This document shows positions 7,755 through 16,928 of a DNA stretch of 59,818 bases, in pieces. The notes beneath the pieces were generated by a model, which was given only the letters and a program-made list of their open reading frames with translations, ran no database searches and was not told where the DNA came from. Position numbers and translations under genes: made by a program. Source of the stretch: an uncultured Spirochaetaceae bacterium. GTDB lineage: Bacteria; Spirochaetota; Spirochaetia; Sphaerochaetales; Sphaerochaetaceae. Location: positions 1 to 59,818 of the forward strand of contig CALXLD010000037.1 in assembly GCA_944389105.1 (NCBI GenBank). Reading direction: 5' to 3'. The first letter of the stretch is position 1. Each line of letters starts with the position of its first letter.

Positions 7755-10700
7755 TCAGAGCATATCATCTATTATTCCGATTTTCCTCGCATCATAGGAC
7801 CGGAGCTGGTTTGTCAGGGATTCCGGATCTTCATACTTCTTCTCCCTTCTTTCATTGAAAATAGAATAGAGAACAGGTGAAAGAAGAAGCGTAAGGAATG
7901 CTCCTGTAAGAATTCCGCCAGTGAATGTGAGCGCTATCGGCTGAAGCATCTCCGCACCCTCTCCTGGGAAGAATGCCATAGGAATAAGGCCCAGAATCGT
8001 GGTAAGTGTCGTCATGAGAATAGGACGCAGACGGCCATATGCTGCCTGAAGACAAGCCTGACGTACCGGTACCTTCTGCTTGACAAGACGATTGATACAA
8101 TCAATCAGAACGATTCCATTGTTTACAACAACACCTATGAGAGCAACAATACCAACCACTGAGAAAAGCGAGAAGGACTGACCATATGCAAGATGGATAC
8201 CGATTACGCCTATCATCAGAAGAGGAATAGTCGCGAATATGATGAAAGGATCTATAAGCGACTCAAACTGCGCTGCCATCACGGCATAGACAAGGAAGAG
8301 TGCCAGAAGGACAATCATCACAAGTGTTCCGGTATAGCCAGACATCTCACTCATCTGTCCTGCCTGTTCAATCGAAACACCCTCCGGAAGAACAAGATAC
8401 TCATCCAGTGCGGCATCAAGCTCCGCCTGTGCATCAGAAGAAGAATAGCCGGTGGCAAGATCTGCAGTAACATGATTGATCCTTACCCTATTCTCTCTTG
8501 TAATCGAGACAGGAGAAGTCGTCAGATTGAAATCCGCTATTGTATCAAGCCTTATCATTCCATTAGCTGTAGGTACCAGAATCTGCCCAAGATCGCTGAT
8601 TGACGCAACAGTATCAGGAGAAAGCTCTACAACCGCATCATATGTTTCATCGGTACTGAAAGTCGCGATTTCCGTCGCTGTCATTCCGCTTATTGCAGCC
8701 TGAAGCACAGAGGATATCGTAGACATTGAAATGCCGTAATCAGCAGCAAGATCCTTATCTATATCTATATTCACCTTAGGTGAACCATTGTCAGCGTCGC
8801 TTGCGATATTAACAGCACCAGGAACATGCTCGCGCATAATAGCGACAATCTGATCAGCAGCAGCTTTTGCATCATTTACATCATCGCTATGGATCTCTAC
8901 ATCAAGAGCACTTACACCCATTGAAGAGGAAGAGAACGTCCAGTCAGCATTTGGATCCATATCAAGATACGGTCTGAGGAGATCCTCAATCTCAGAAGCT
9001 GACATTGTCTGCTCTGTGATATCCGGCAGCTTGATCAGAATCGATCCGGAATTCTCGGAAACGGCAAGCATTCCTGTACCGATTGAAATCTGTATGCTCT
9101 CATAGCTGTCTTCAGAAAGAGCCGACAGAATCCTATTGTACATATCAAACACGTATGCTCTTGTCACATCTATGCTAGTACCCTCTGCAAGTTCCAGATC
9201 AAGTTCAACCTCGTCATCGGTTGTCTGCTCTGGCATCAGGTCAAATCCAAGGAGGGGGAAAAGCTTGAACATAACAAGCAGCAGAAGCACAAGCAGCATG
9301 ATAAGAAGGAAGCGATGGCGCATGAAATATGCAAGTACCCTTACATAGCCGCGCTTCATTGAGTTTTCAAAGGCTACGCATGCATCATCAATCTTCTTCA
9401 TGAACTTTATCTTCAGCGGTTTCTGAGTTCTCGTATTGATCCTGAGAATAGAACCGCAGAGTGCAGGTACAAGTGTTACTGCAACAAAGAGCGAACAGGC
9501 AAGCGAAATACAGATTGTGATGACTATATCCTGGAACATCATGCCAAGCATCTCCAGATCATTCTTGAAGATGATGATCGGAATGAAGACGCAGATTGTT
9601 GTCATGGTTGATGCAAAGATCGCAGCAAACATATTCTTGCTTCCGAGAATTGCAGCGACAGCGCTCTTCTCTCCAAGAAGACGGTATGAATAGGTATTCT
9701 CAAGGATTACGATTGAAGCATCGACTATCATACCGATACCAAGGATGAGACCTGCCATACTCATGGTATTGATGGTTACGCCCGTGATGGACATGATCAT
9801 CATTGTAATGAGAACACAGACAGGCATTGACAGAGAGATTATGATTGTTGTCTTAATGCCCCTGAGGAATAGCCATATAATCAAAGCAGCAAGAACGACA
9901 CCCTGAAGAAGGGAATTGAAAGCCTCGCTCATTGTGCTCCTTATCATCTCAGTCTGATCATTCAGAAGCGCAAGATGGACACCCTCAGGAAGTTCTGCAT
10001 TTATCTCATCGAGCTGTGATATTACAGCCTCTGATACGGTAGTTGCTGCACTATCTGAGTCATTTGTGACACTGAGCGTGATTATCTGCTGTCCGTCAAG
10101 GTAGACCTCGCTTCTGTTATCCCTATCGTTGCTTCTGGTGACCGTAGCTATATCAGACACCCTGATAGGGACCCCGCTGACTGTCTTTATAACAGTATTC
10201 GCTATATCCTCCATTGTCACATAGCGTTCATCCGCAGCAACCTGATAATTCACGCCGTTATCGGTAATATGACCGCCAGTTGCCTGTATGTTGTCGGATG
10301 AAATAGCTGAAACCAGTTCGGCAAGCGAGACATTATAAGCAGCAAGCCTGTTCGGATCGGCATCGATATGGTACTCAACATCACTGCCACCTCTTACCGA
10401 AACCTGCCCCACTCCTTCGATTCTTTCAATCAGAGGTGAAACCGTATTCTCTCCAAGCATCTTCAGCTCATCAAGTGTCATGTTCTCTCCAGTGAGAGAA
10501 AAACGTGCAACACTTGATGTTCCAGAAGTGTCCAGACGGAAATACTGCGGTGTCTCAGCCCAGTCAGGAAGCATTGCAGATACCAGCGTTATCGCAGATG
10601 TAAGATCTGATTCGCTGTCATCAAGATCAGTGCCATACTCATATTCAAGAATAGCCATACAGCTTCCATTGCTGGAAATTGTCGTGATATCCTTTATATT

Positions 10701-10925
10701 CTCCAGCGATGAGAAATTCTCCTCAAGCTCTCTTGCAACCTGCTGTTCTATCTCCTCAGGACCGGAATCATTGCAGTCTACATAAACAGAAATTACAGGA
10801 AGATCTATATCTGGATATAGTGCAATTTCCATCCTAGGAAGGAAGACAATAGCTATGACAACGATAAGGAGATAGATCATTGTCATAAGTACAGGACGTC
10901 TTACCGACAGTTCTGACAAATTCAT
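7755..10925 (-). CDS. RND efflux pump, inner-membrane permease subunit
   Basis: 1056 residues, normal for AcrB-type RND pumps. The start MNLSELSVRRPVLMTMIYLLIVV is TM1; large periplasmic loops follow TM1 and TM7. TM4 contains GLILGIGMIVDASIVILEN, where the proton-relay position holds a single Asp followed by Ala instead of the AcrB Asp-Asp pair, as in several non-AcrB RND groups. The C-terminal half repeats the layout (VVGIVALIGVVVNNGIVLIDCINR). It acts with the adaptor and TolC-like protein encoded just upstream (15-nt gap) to export drugs or lipophilic compounds by proton antiport. Substrate unknown. Last gene of the operon, followed by a terminator. Confidence 0.95.
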   Translation of the reverse strand: MNLSELSVRRPVLMTMIYLLIVVIAIVFLPRMEIALYPDIDLPVISVYVDCNDSGPEEIEQQVARELEENFSSLENIKDITTISSNGSCMAILEYEYGTDLDDSESDLTSAITLVSAMLPDWAETPQYFRLDTSGTSSVARFSLTGENMTLDELKMLGENTVSPLIERIEGVGQVSVRGGSDVEYHIDADPNRLAAYNVSLAELVSAISSDNIQATGGHITDNGVNYQVAADERYVTMEDIANTVIKTVSGVPIRVSDIATVTRSNDRDNRSEVYLDGQQIITLSVTNDSDSAATTVSEAVISQLDEINAELPEGVHLALLNDQTEMIRSTMSEAFNSLLQGVVLAALIIWLFLRGIKTTIIISLSMPVCVLITMMIMSITGVTINTMSMAGLILGIGMIVDASIVILENTYSYRLLGEKSAVAAILGSKNMFAAIFASTMTTICVFIPIIIFKNDLEMLGMMFQDIVITICISLACSLFVAVTLVPALCGSILRINTRTQKPLKIKFMKKIDDACVAFENSMKRGYVRVLAYFMRHRFLLIMLLVLLLLVMFKLFPLLGFDLMPEQTTDDEVELDLELAEGTSIDVTRAYVFDMYNRILSALSEDSYESIQISIGTGMLAVSENSGSILIKLPDITEQTMSASEIEDLLRPYLDMDPNADWTFSSSSMGVSALDVEIHSDDVNDAKAAADQIVAIMREHVPGAVNIASDADNGSPKVNIDIDKDLAADYGISMSTISSVLQAAISGMTATEIATFSTDETYDAVVELSPDTVASISDLGQILVPTANGMIRLDTIADFNLTTSPVSITRENRVRINHVTADLATGYSSSDAQAELDAALDEYLVLPEGVSIEQAGQMSEMSGYTGTLVMIVLLALFLVYAVMAAQFESLIDPFIIFATIPLLMIGVIGIHLAYGQSFSLFSVVGIVALIGVVVNNGIVLIDCINRLVKQKVPVRQACLQAAYGRLRPILMTTLTTILGLIPMAFFPGEGAEMLQPIALTFTGGILTGAFLTLLLSPVLYSIFNERREKKYEDPESLTNQLRSYDARKIGIIDDML

Positions 10926-10940
10926 TCCTCGCCTCCCTTA

Positions 10941-11930
10941 TCAAAGCACATTGATGGCACTTCCATCAGCAACAGTTCCAGCTGTTATGACAAGATCTCC
11001 TGCCTCGATTCCGGATTCGGCAATCACCATCGTTCCATTGTCGCTTCCTGTCACGATCTGGCGCATTGAAGCTTTTCCATCTTCAGCTACATAGACAACC
11101 GTCTCGCCGCCAAACTGCGATACGGCAGAAGATGGAATCATCACTACGTTGTCATGAGCTTCCGTAACCAGATCTACAGAGACATACATACCTTCCATAA
11201 GACCGGAAGAATCGCCTGTCAGCTCAAGTTCAACAGCGGCAGTCCTTGTCGAAGTATCTATCGATGGTGAAATGTAGGAAACATCTGCATTGAAAGTCTT
11301 ATCAGGAAATGCAACAGAATGAACAAGCGCAGGCATTCCGACGCTCATGTTCCCGACATATCTCTCAGGAAGAGATGTCTCTATGTAAAGAGATTTCTCT
11401 CCAGATACAACAGCAATGGCAGTAGATGCGGAAACAGTCTCGCCTACGGAGACCGGAACAGAGGTTATCTCTCCATCAATAGGGCTGGTGACTGGATTCT
11501 CCTGATATGACTGGCCAGGACGCGAGGGATCAATATAGGCAATCACATCGCCCTTCTTCACCGTGCTGCCGCGCTTTACAAGGATGCTTGTCACAGTACC
11601 TGAAGTATCCGGCAGGATGCTGACAGCCGAGTTATAGCTGCCTATTTCACCGTTAAGACGTGTATAGCTTTCAAATCTTCCCAGCTCAGCAGAACTTACC
11701 TGTACGTTTATCGAAGATGATTCAGCAGCTGAAGGAGGCAGAGCATGCTGTCGGCTTCCGACACTTCCGAATATGAAATATATGGCAAGTGCGACACAGA
11801 TCAGGAGAAGTACTATTGTGGTAATACGGTCCATAGCCGATTTCTTCTGATTCTTTGCGGCCAGTTCTGAAAATGATATTTTCGAATCCTCTACCTGCTC
11901 GGTAAGGTCCTTCTTGTTCTCATCGCTCAT
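10941..11930 (-). CDS. RND efflux periplasmic adaptor (membrane fusion protein)
   Basis: 329 residues. A cytoplasmic tail of about 33 residues precedes one transmembrane anchor (about 36-53, ITTIVLLLICVALAIYFIFG); there is no lipobox. The biotinyl-lipoyl-like half-motifs are visible (VTSILVKRGSTVKKGDVIAYID and SPIDGEITSVPVSVGETVSAST), then a beta-barrel and a membrane-proximal domain. The alpha-helical hairpin that normally separates the two lipoyl halves is almost absent, so this is a short, hairpin-poor adaptor. It starts 1 nt after the TolC-like gene stop and sits 15 nt ahead of the pump gene. Confidence 0.92.
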   Translation of the reverse strand: MSDENKKDLTEQVEDSKISFSELAAKNQKKSAMDRITTIVLLLICVALAIYFIFGSVGSRQHALPPSAAESSSINVQVSSAELGRFESYTRLNGEIGSYNSAVSILPDTSGTVTSILVKRGSTVKKGDVIAYIDPSRPGQSYQENPVTSPIDGEITSVPVSVGETVSASTAIAVVSGEKSLYIETSLPERYVGNMSVGMPALVHSVAFPDKTFNADVSYISPSIDTSTRTAAVELELTGDSSGLMEGMYVSVDLVTEAHDNVVMIPSSAVSQFGGETVVYVAEDGKASMRQIVTGSDNGTMVIAESGIEAGDLVITAGTVADGSAINVL

Positions 11931-11931
11931 T

Positions 11932-13308
11932 TCAATTCTCCATTACTTCTGAGGAATACTCTTCCTGCAGTTCATCCAGTTCGATACCAAGTGCTGACGA
12001 CAACTCGTGACAGCTGAGAAGGTGTTCCGTTTCCATCGAAAGAAGATTAAGCCTTTCCGTTAACAGGTCAGTTCTTGCTGAGGCAAGATCATCTGAAGTC
12101 ATAAGTCCAGATTCAAAGGCTTCCTGGGACAGCTCATAATTCCTCTCCGCGGCTTTCACGACGAGATTCTGCTGTTCAATATTACTTTCCGCCTGTTCTA
12201 TTGAAATAACACGCTCCCTTATAGTCTCCAGCAGGGTGTTCTTGGCATCCTGCAGTGCAAGGGATGCAAGGGTAACGCTGTCATCGGCATCTTTTATTGC
12301 CATATCAGCAGAGGATCCGGGAAGCATTGAACTGATCGTAACTGTTATGGCTACACTGCCCGTAAGGCCATTTCCGGCACTCGAGTATCCTAGGCTGGTT
12401 CCGCTGTAGCTTCTGTATCCTGAACCCGAATAGCTGTACCCCACAGATGCCGTAAGCACTGGAACATATGTACTAAGACGAGCAGTATCGCTTGCATTCT
12501 CAGCGCTTCTCAGCGCATTCTCAGCACTTCTAACGCTCAAATTACCTGCTGAGTATGCAGAAAAAAGAGAAGATGCATCCGGCAGCGAAAGGAAAACAGG
12601 AGCAGGAAGCTCCTCAGTTGTGAAATCCCCCTCTATCCCCGTCATATTCCTGAATGAGGACTTCATTATCTCAAGTGAATCCTCCAGGGTTTCCAGCTGA
12701 AGCTCTGCCTGACGGAGAGAAAGTTCAGCCTGAATGAGCGAGAGTTCATCAGCCAGACCGCTTTCGTACATCTTGCTTGCTGATTCATACTGCTCTCTGG
12801 CATCTGAGACAGAAAGCTCTGCAGCCTTTACCGAAAGTTCCCCAGAAGAGATATTCCAATAAGCTTCAGTTATCGTATCCTGCAGAGTCTGCCAGGTACT
12901 GCTGTACCCCAGTGATGCACTTTCCTTTGCAAGTCTCCTTGTCTCCCCGTCTGTTATCATGGAACCTGAGAAAGAAAAAGAGGCAGAGGCTCCCGCAGAG
13001 ACAGTCAAACCAGAAAAGGCTGCATCTGATAGCGGTCCGGCTTCTCCATATAAACTCCCATCGGCTCCGGGGAAATCCACCCCTGTCGAAAGCCCTGCAT
13101 TCAAAGAGAGTTCCGGCATGAATGTAGTCATCACCGCATTCTGATTCCTCAATGCCTGGTTAAGAGACACTCTTGCCTCTTCAAGACTGATACTGTTCTT
13201 CTCGGCAGAAGCAATTGCCTCATCAAGTGAGACAATCTGCACATCTTCTGCACCAAGCTGGAACATCAGACACAAGGAAAGAAGCAAAAATGCTGTTATA
13301 TGCTTCAT
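11932..13308 (-). CDS. TolC-family outer-membrane efflux protein
   Basis: 458 residues from ATG 13308, chosen over a longer frame (to 13362) because AGGAG lies 6-7 nt upstream and the protein then starts with a signal peptide (MKHITAFLLLSLCLMFQLGAED). Two repeats of long amphipathic helices typical of outer-membrane efflux proteins are visible: EARVSLNQALRNQNAVMTTF in the first half and SVRSAENALRSAENASDTAR in the second. Short beta segments rich in Ser/Gly/Tyr represent the barrel. It forms the exit duct for the RND-MFP pair. First gene of the operon. Confidence 0.92.
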   Translation of the reverse strand: MKHITAFLLLSLCLMFQLGAEDVQIVSLDEAIASAEKNSISLEEARVSLNQALRNQNAVMTTFMPELSLNAGLSTGVDFPGADGSLYGEAGPLSDAAFSGLTVSAGASASFSFSGSMITDGETRRLAKESASLGYSSTWQTLQDTITEAYWNISSGELSVKAAELSVSDAREQYESASKMYESGLADELSLIQAELSLRQAELQLETLEDSLEIMKSSFRNMTGIEGDFTTEELPAPVFLSLPDASSLFSAYSAGNLSVRSAENALRSAENASDTARLSTYVPVLTASVGYSYSGSGYRSYSGTSLGYSSAGNGLTGSVAITVTISSMLPGSSADMAIKDADDSVTLASLALQDAKNTLLETIRERVISIEQAESNIEQQNLVVKAAERNYELSQEAFESGLMTSDDLASARTDLLTERLNLLSMETEHLLSCHELSSALGIELDELQEEYSSEVMEN

Positions 13309-13487
13309 AATTTTCTCCTGATTATTTCTAAACGAAATATAAACGGAGGCAATGAAGAGCAATGGTAACGAAAGTGTTTTATTTTTTAGGATTATGGAGT
13401 CAATCTACATATTTCCGGATCAAGGTTCATATTCAGCTTCGGCTTGCCTCCTGCATATTGTTTTGATGTATTTTTACTGAGTATTGT

Positions 13488-13516
13488 CTGACATAGAAGC
13501 CGATATGGAGTACAAT
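13488..13516 (+). promoter_or_regulatory. Promoter for folC operon, probably leaderless
   Basis: CTGACA (13488-13493), 17-bp spacer and TACAAT (13511-13516) form a good sigma70-type promoter. The GTG start of folC lies 7 nt after the -10, where transcription should begin, and no Shine-Dalgarno is present. Confidence 0.6.
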
Positions 13517-13523
13517 CTGCCCC

Positions 13524-14822
13524 GTGATTGATAAAATAGAAGAACTGGAGACTGTTTTCGATACATTCTATCCAAAAGTTCCTAATCCGGTTAACAGAGA
13601 AAGACGAATTGAAAGAATGGAGATGTTCCTTGAATACCTAGGCTCCCCGGAAAAGGATTTCAGGACTTACCATGTTGCAGGATCAAAAGGAAAAGGCTCC
13701 ACAGCCGCATACCTTTCATCGCTGCTGAAAGGAAGCGGAAGGAAATGCGGCCTATACACATCGCCGCATCTGTTCTCAGTCCGCGAACGCTTTACGCTCT
13801 CAGGTATCTTCTTTGAAGATAAAGATTATATAGACACATGCAACTATCTTCTTGAGAAAACAGAGGCTTTCAGCTTCCCGCAATCACTTGGATCCCAGAA
13901 ACCAGCAGAATTCGAGATGTATACTGCCTTTGCATATCTCCTATTCAGCAGAACTGGATGCACAGATGCCGTAATCGAAACAGGACTTGGCGGAAGGCTC
14001 GATGCCACAAACACTATCAGGAGCTCTGCAGTCATCCTAACACCAGTTGAGCTTGAACATACAGAACTTCTTGGAAATACGATAGCTGAAATCGCAGCGC
14101 AGAAAGCCGGGATAATCAGATCAGAGGCCCCTGTTTTCTCTTATTGCCAGGAAAAAGAAGCACTTGATGTGTTCAGACGCAAAGCGGAGGAAATGAACGC
14201 ACCATTTTATTACCTCCCCTCATATTTATCGGATTTTTCATCAGAAATGCAGGAGGATGGCTTCTTAGTATCATTCAGTCTTGATGGAATACCCTATAAG
14301 CTCCGGCTAAGAATGGCAACTGACCAGATGGCGATGAATGCAGCACTTGCTATCCTTACAGCAGAAAAGCTTTCCGTCTTAACAGAAAAGGGATTGGAAG
14401 AACTTGGGAAAACACAGCTTCCAGGAAGGTTTGAAAGAAGAAGAATAGATAACAGCCTTGTTGTCATAGATACTGCACATACCCCGCATTCTGCAAAATC
14501 CACGCTGGAAGCATTCATGAAAATCCCGGGATGTGAAAGAAAAACCCTGATATTCGCCCTTGCAGAAGGAAAAAGAGAAGACGAAATCATAAAAACGCTC
14601 TTCCCTTATTTTGACAGGGTAATCATCACGCACACAGGCAGTTTCAGGAAAAGCGACCCCGAAAGGCTTTTCAGAAAAGGAAAGGTGCTATTTCCAGAAC
14701 TGGATATTTCAGTGGTGGATAATCCGGACGACGCTCTCAATAGCGCACTTTCCGTCTCCTCTGCTATACTCATCACAGGATCTTTCTATCTTGCTGGAGA
14801 GATGGAGAGGCTGAGGAAATAA
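13524..14822 (+). CDS. folC: Bifunctional folylpolyglutamate/dihydrofolate synthase
   Basis: 432-residue Mur-ligase-fold enzyme that adds glutamate to (dihydro)folate or dihydropteroate with ATP. Visible signatures are the P-loop AGSKGKGSTAAYLSSLL (about residues 51-67), SPHLFSVRERF, the GLGGRLDATN motif (about 154-163), and LTPVELEHTELLG preceding the KAGIIR lysine region. The C-terminal domain carries VIDTAHTPHS, where most homologs have DGAHNP. The start is GTG at 13524, 7 nt after a TACAAT -10 element. It is the first gene of a four-gene run (folC, rqcH-like, MEMO, membrane protein) with overlapping or touching ends. Confidence 0.9.
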   Translation: MIDKIEELETVFDTFYPKVPNPVNRERRIERMEMFLEYLGSPEKDFRTYHVAGSKGKGSTAAYLSSLLKGSGRKCGLYTSPHLFSVRERFTLSGIFFEDKDYIDTCNYLLEKTEAFSFPQSLGSQKPAEFEMYTAFAYLLFSRTGCTDAVIETGLGGRLDATNTIRSSAVILTPVELEHTELLGNTIAEIAAQKAGIIRSEAPVFSYCQEKEALDVFRRKAEEMNAPFYYLPSYLSDFSSEMQEDGFLVSFSLDGIPYKLRLRMATDQMAMNAALAILTAEKLSVLTEKGLEELGKTQLPGRFERRRIDNSLVVIDTAHTPHSAKSTLEAFMKIPGCERKTLIFALAEGKREDEIIKTLFPYFDRVIITHTGSFRKSDPERLFRKGKVLFPELDISVVDNPDDALNSALSVSSAILITGSFYLAGEMERLRK

Positions 14823-14823
14823 A

Positions 14824-16212
14824 ATGAGCCTTAACTGGAAAGAACTCGAACTCATACTGTCAGAACTGCCCCTCGAGGGAAGCTATATACAGAAAATCAC
14901 GGAACACTCCGTTTCCTCATTCACGCTATCGCTGTTCTCCAGAACAGAGAAAGCATTCCTTCTGTACATAGAAGTCTCAACTCCTTATGCACGTGTCTGC
15001 CGTACTGACCGGATCAGGAAGAAAGACAAAAGGATGCAGCGCTTCACGCAGTACATGAATGCACATGTCGTCGGCAGGAAGATAGAGAAAGTCAGGCAAT
15101 ATCCGTATGACAGGGCTTTCTCCATGGATCTCCGGTCCGGTGAGAATTTAATAAAGATGCATATCAGGCTCTATTCAGGGCCAGGTGCAAATATAATCAT
15201 CACAGATGAGGAAGACACAATCCTTGAGCTTCTTTACCGACGTCCAGGAAGATGCGAGGAAAAAGGAAAGAAGCTCGTAACGGAAGAAAGAACTTCTGAA
15301 GGAGAAAGAAAATTCTCAGTACGGGAATATGACACAGAGACATTCAGCGAATTCATAGACAGAACCTCCTCCGTCGAATCTTCAGCAGAAAGACGTGCTG
15401 AGCTTGAGGAGAAGATACGGGAGAAAAGGGACAAGGAACTCTCAATCCTCAGAGACCGGTTATCAAGGCAGGAGCGCAGGGTAAAGGAAACTGAAGGATT
15501 TGAAGAAACGAAGAGGATGGCAGACCTCCTGTCAGGGGCAATCTGGAGCGTGAAGAAAGGAATGAAGTCAGTCGAAATTGATGACTGGGAAAGAAACGCA
15601 AAAGTTTCAATATCCCTCGATCCAGCCCTTTCTCCCAATGAGAATCTTGAGAAGCTTTATCAAAGATACAGAAAAGACAGAAGAGCCTCGGAGATGGCAG
15701 CTGAAGAAGCAGAAGAAATAAGAAAAGAGATTTCGGCAACGGAGGAAAGATACAAAGCACTGCTGGAATCAGCATCGCCAGAAAAACTCCGAAAGGAAAC
15801 AGAAAAACCTTCTGACAGAAGAAGCGATGATGATAAAAAGCCCGGAGTATGGGTTTCCGTCAAAGGTTTTGATATCATCGTCGGACGCAATGCGAAGGAG
15901 AACGATGAAATACTCCGGCACTACACAAGAGGTTCTGATCTGTGGCTCCACACAAGGGATTTTGCAGGCGGTTATGTAATAATCAAAGCACAGAAAGGAA
16001 AAACAGTGCCTCTTCCGGTACTTCTCGATGCAGCTTCCCTTGCTATACACTACTCCAAAGCAAAACGGAATGGAAAAGCGGATCTCTACTATACTGAAGT
16101 GAAGTATCTCAGACGAGCGAAGGACGGGAAGACGGGGCTTGTCCTACCAACACAGGAGAGAAATCTTTCTGTCACGCTTGATGAGAAGAGAGTCAAGGAG
16201 ATACTAGGATGA
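14824..16212 (+). CDS. rqcH: NFACT family ribosome quality control protein (RqcH-like)
   Basis: 462 residues, shorter than the about 560 of RqcH because the central coiled coil (about 175-320, rich in E/K/R) is compact. The N-terminal NFACT-N domain retains the Asp96-Arg97 pair (QYPYDRAF) that aligns with the DR pair required for Ala-tRNA use in Bacillus RqcH. The C-terminal NFACT-R domain is clear (FDIIVGRNAKENDEILRHY, DLWLHTRDFAGGYVII, about 345-460). Predicted role: binding obstructed 50S subunits and adding C-terminal alanine tails to stalled peptides. Starts 1 nt after folC and overlaps the MEMO gene by 4 nt. Confidence 0.85.
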   Translation: MSLNWKELELILSELPLEGSYIQKITEHSVSSFTLSLFSRTEKAFLLYIEVSTPYARVCRTDRIRKKDKRMQRFTQYMNAHVVGRKIEKVRQYPYDRAFSMDLRSGENLIKMHIRLYSGPGANIIITDEEDTILELLYRRPGRCEEKGKKLVTEERTSEGERKFSVREYDTETFSEFIDRTSSVESSAERRAELEEKIREKRDKELSILRDRLSRQERRVKETEGFEETKRMADLLSGAIWSVKKGMKSVEIDDWERNAKVSISLDPALSPNENLEKLYQRYRKDRRASEMAAEEAEEIRKEISATEERYKALLESASPEKLRKETEKPSDRRSDDDKKPGVWVSVKGFDIIVGRNAKENDEILRHYTRGSDLWLHTRDFAGGYVIIKAQKGKTVPLPVLLDAASLAIHYSKAKRNGKADLYYTEVKYLRRAKDGKTGLVLPTQERNLSVTLDEKRVKEILG

Positions 16213-16928
16213 TGTACCACGGCGGAATATTCTACCCTGATGACAAAGAAAAACTTGAAGAGCTTGTCGCCCCGATAATCGAAAGCGATGAGCATAAAGC
16301 TTTCATACTGCCGCATATGGAGCTTCAGAGCATAGCTGCACTATACAGAAAAGCATTCGGATCAATAAGAAACGGCAAAAGGATAGTTGCCCTTATCCCG
16401 ATACATAGAGAGCTTCTTCTGAGGGATAGCGATAAAAAGCTGTTCTCACCATCCCCAAGAAACGAAGAGACACCACTGGGCCGCATCAGGATAGGTTCTC
16501 TTGGATTTGATGATTCCACACCATATGAAGAAGAAGAATATGCAGCAGAACTGCTATACCCTTTTGCAGCATACCATAATCCGGACTCAGTACTCTGCCC
16601 CATTTTCGCACATCCTGAGAACTCTGATGATGTGAAAAAGCTCTCATCAATACTGAAAGAGCTCGATGATGGTGAAACGGTCTTCATAGCATCTTCAAAT
16701 ATGACTGCTAAGCTTCCAGAGGATGCTATAGAAAAAGAGAGGGATGAAATCATAAATCTTCTCTGCAATGGAGCTAAACTGATGGATAGCTGGAGAAAAG
16801 GCAGGATCACAGCCTGCGGTACACCGCTTATTGAAAGCCTATCACGCATAGGCAGCGGCAAATGGAAGCTTATTGGAATTTCTGAAAAGGAGACAAAGGC
16901 AGGACATGCTGCCTTGTACATGGACTAA
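16209..16928 (+). CDS. MEMO1 family protein (AmmeMemoRadiSam system protein B-like), divergent
   Basis: 239 residues. The opening GIFYPDDKEKLEELV matches the MEMO family start (GxFYPxDxxxL), ILPHMELQSIAALY stands for the PHAGYxYSG region and CPIFAHPEN and SEKETKAGHAALYM for later conserved blocks. MEMO proteins share the fold of class III non-haem-iron dioxygenases; several metal-ligand regions look altered here, so catalytic activity is doubtful. The usual partners (AMMECR1 and a radical SAM protein) are not adjacent. Overlaps rqcH by 4 nt and the next gene by 1 nt. Confidence 0.7.
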   Translation: MMYHGGIFYPDDKEKLEELVAPIIESDEHKAFILPHMELQSIAALYRKAFGSIRNGKRIVALIPIHRELLLRDSDKKLFSPSPRNEETPLGRIRIGSLGFDDSTPYEEEEYAAELLYPFAAYHNPDSVLCPIFAHPENSDDVKKLSSILKELDDGETVFIASSNMTAKLPEDAIEKERDEIINLLCNGAKLMDSWRKGRITACGTPLIESLSRIGSGKWKLIGISEKETKAGHAALYMD

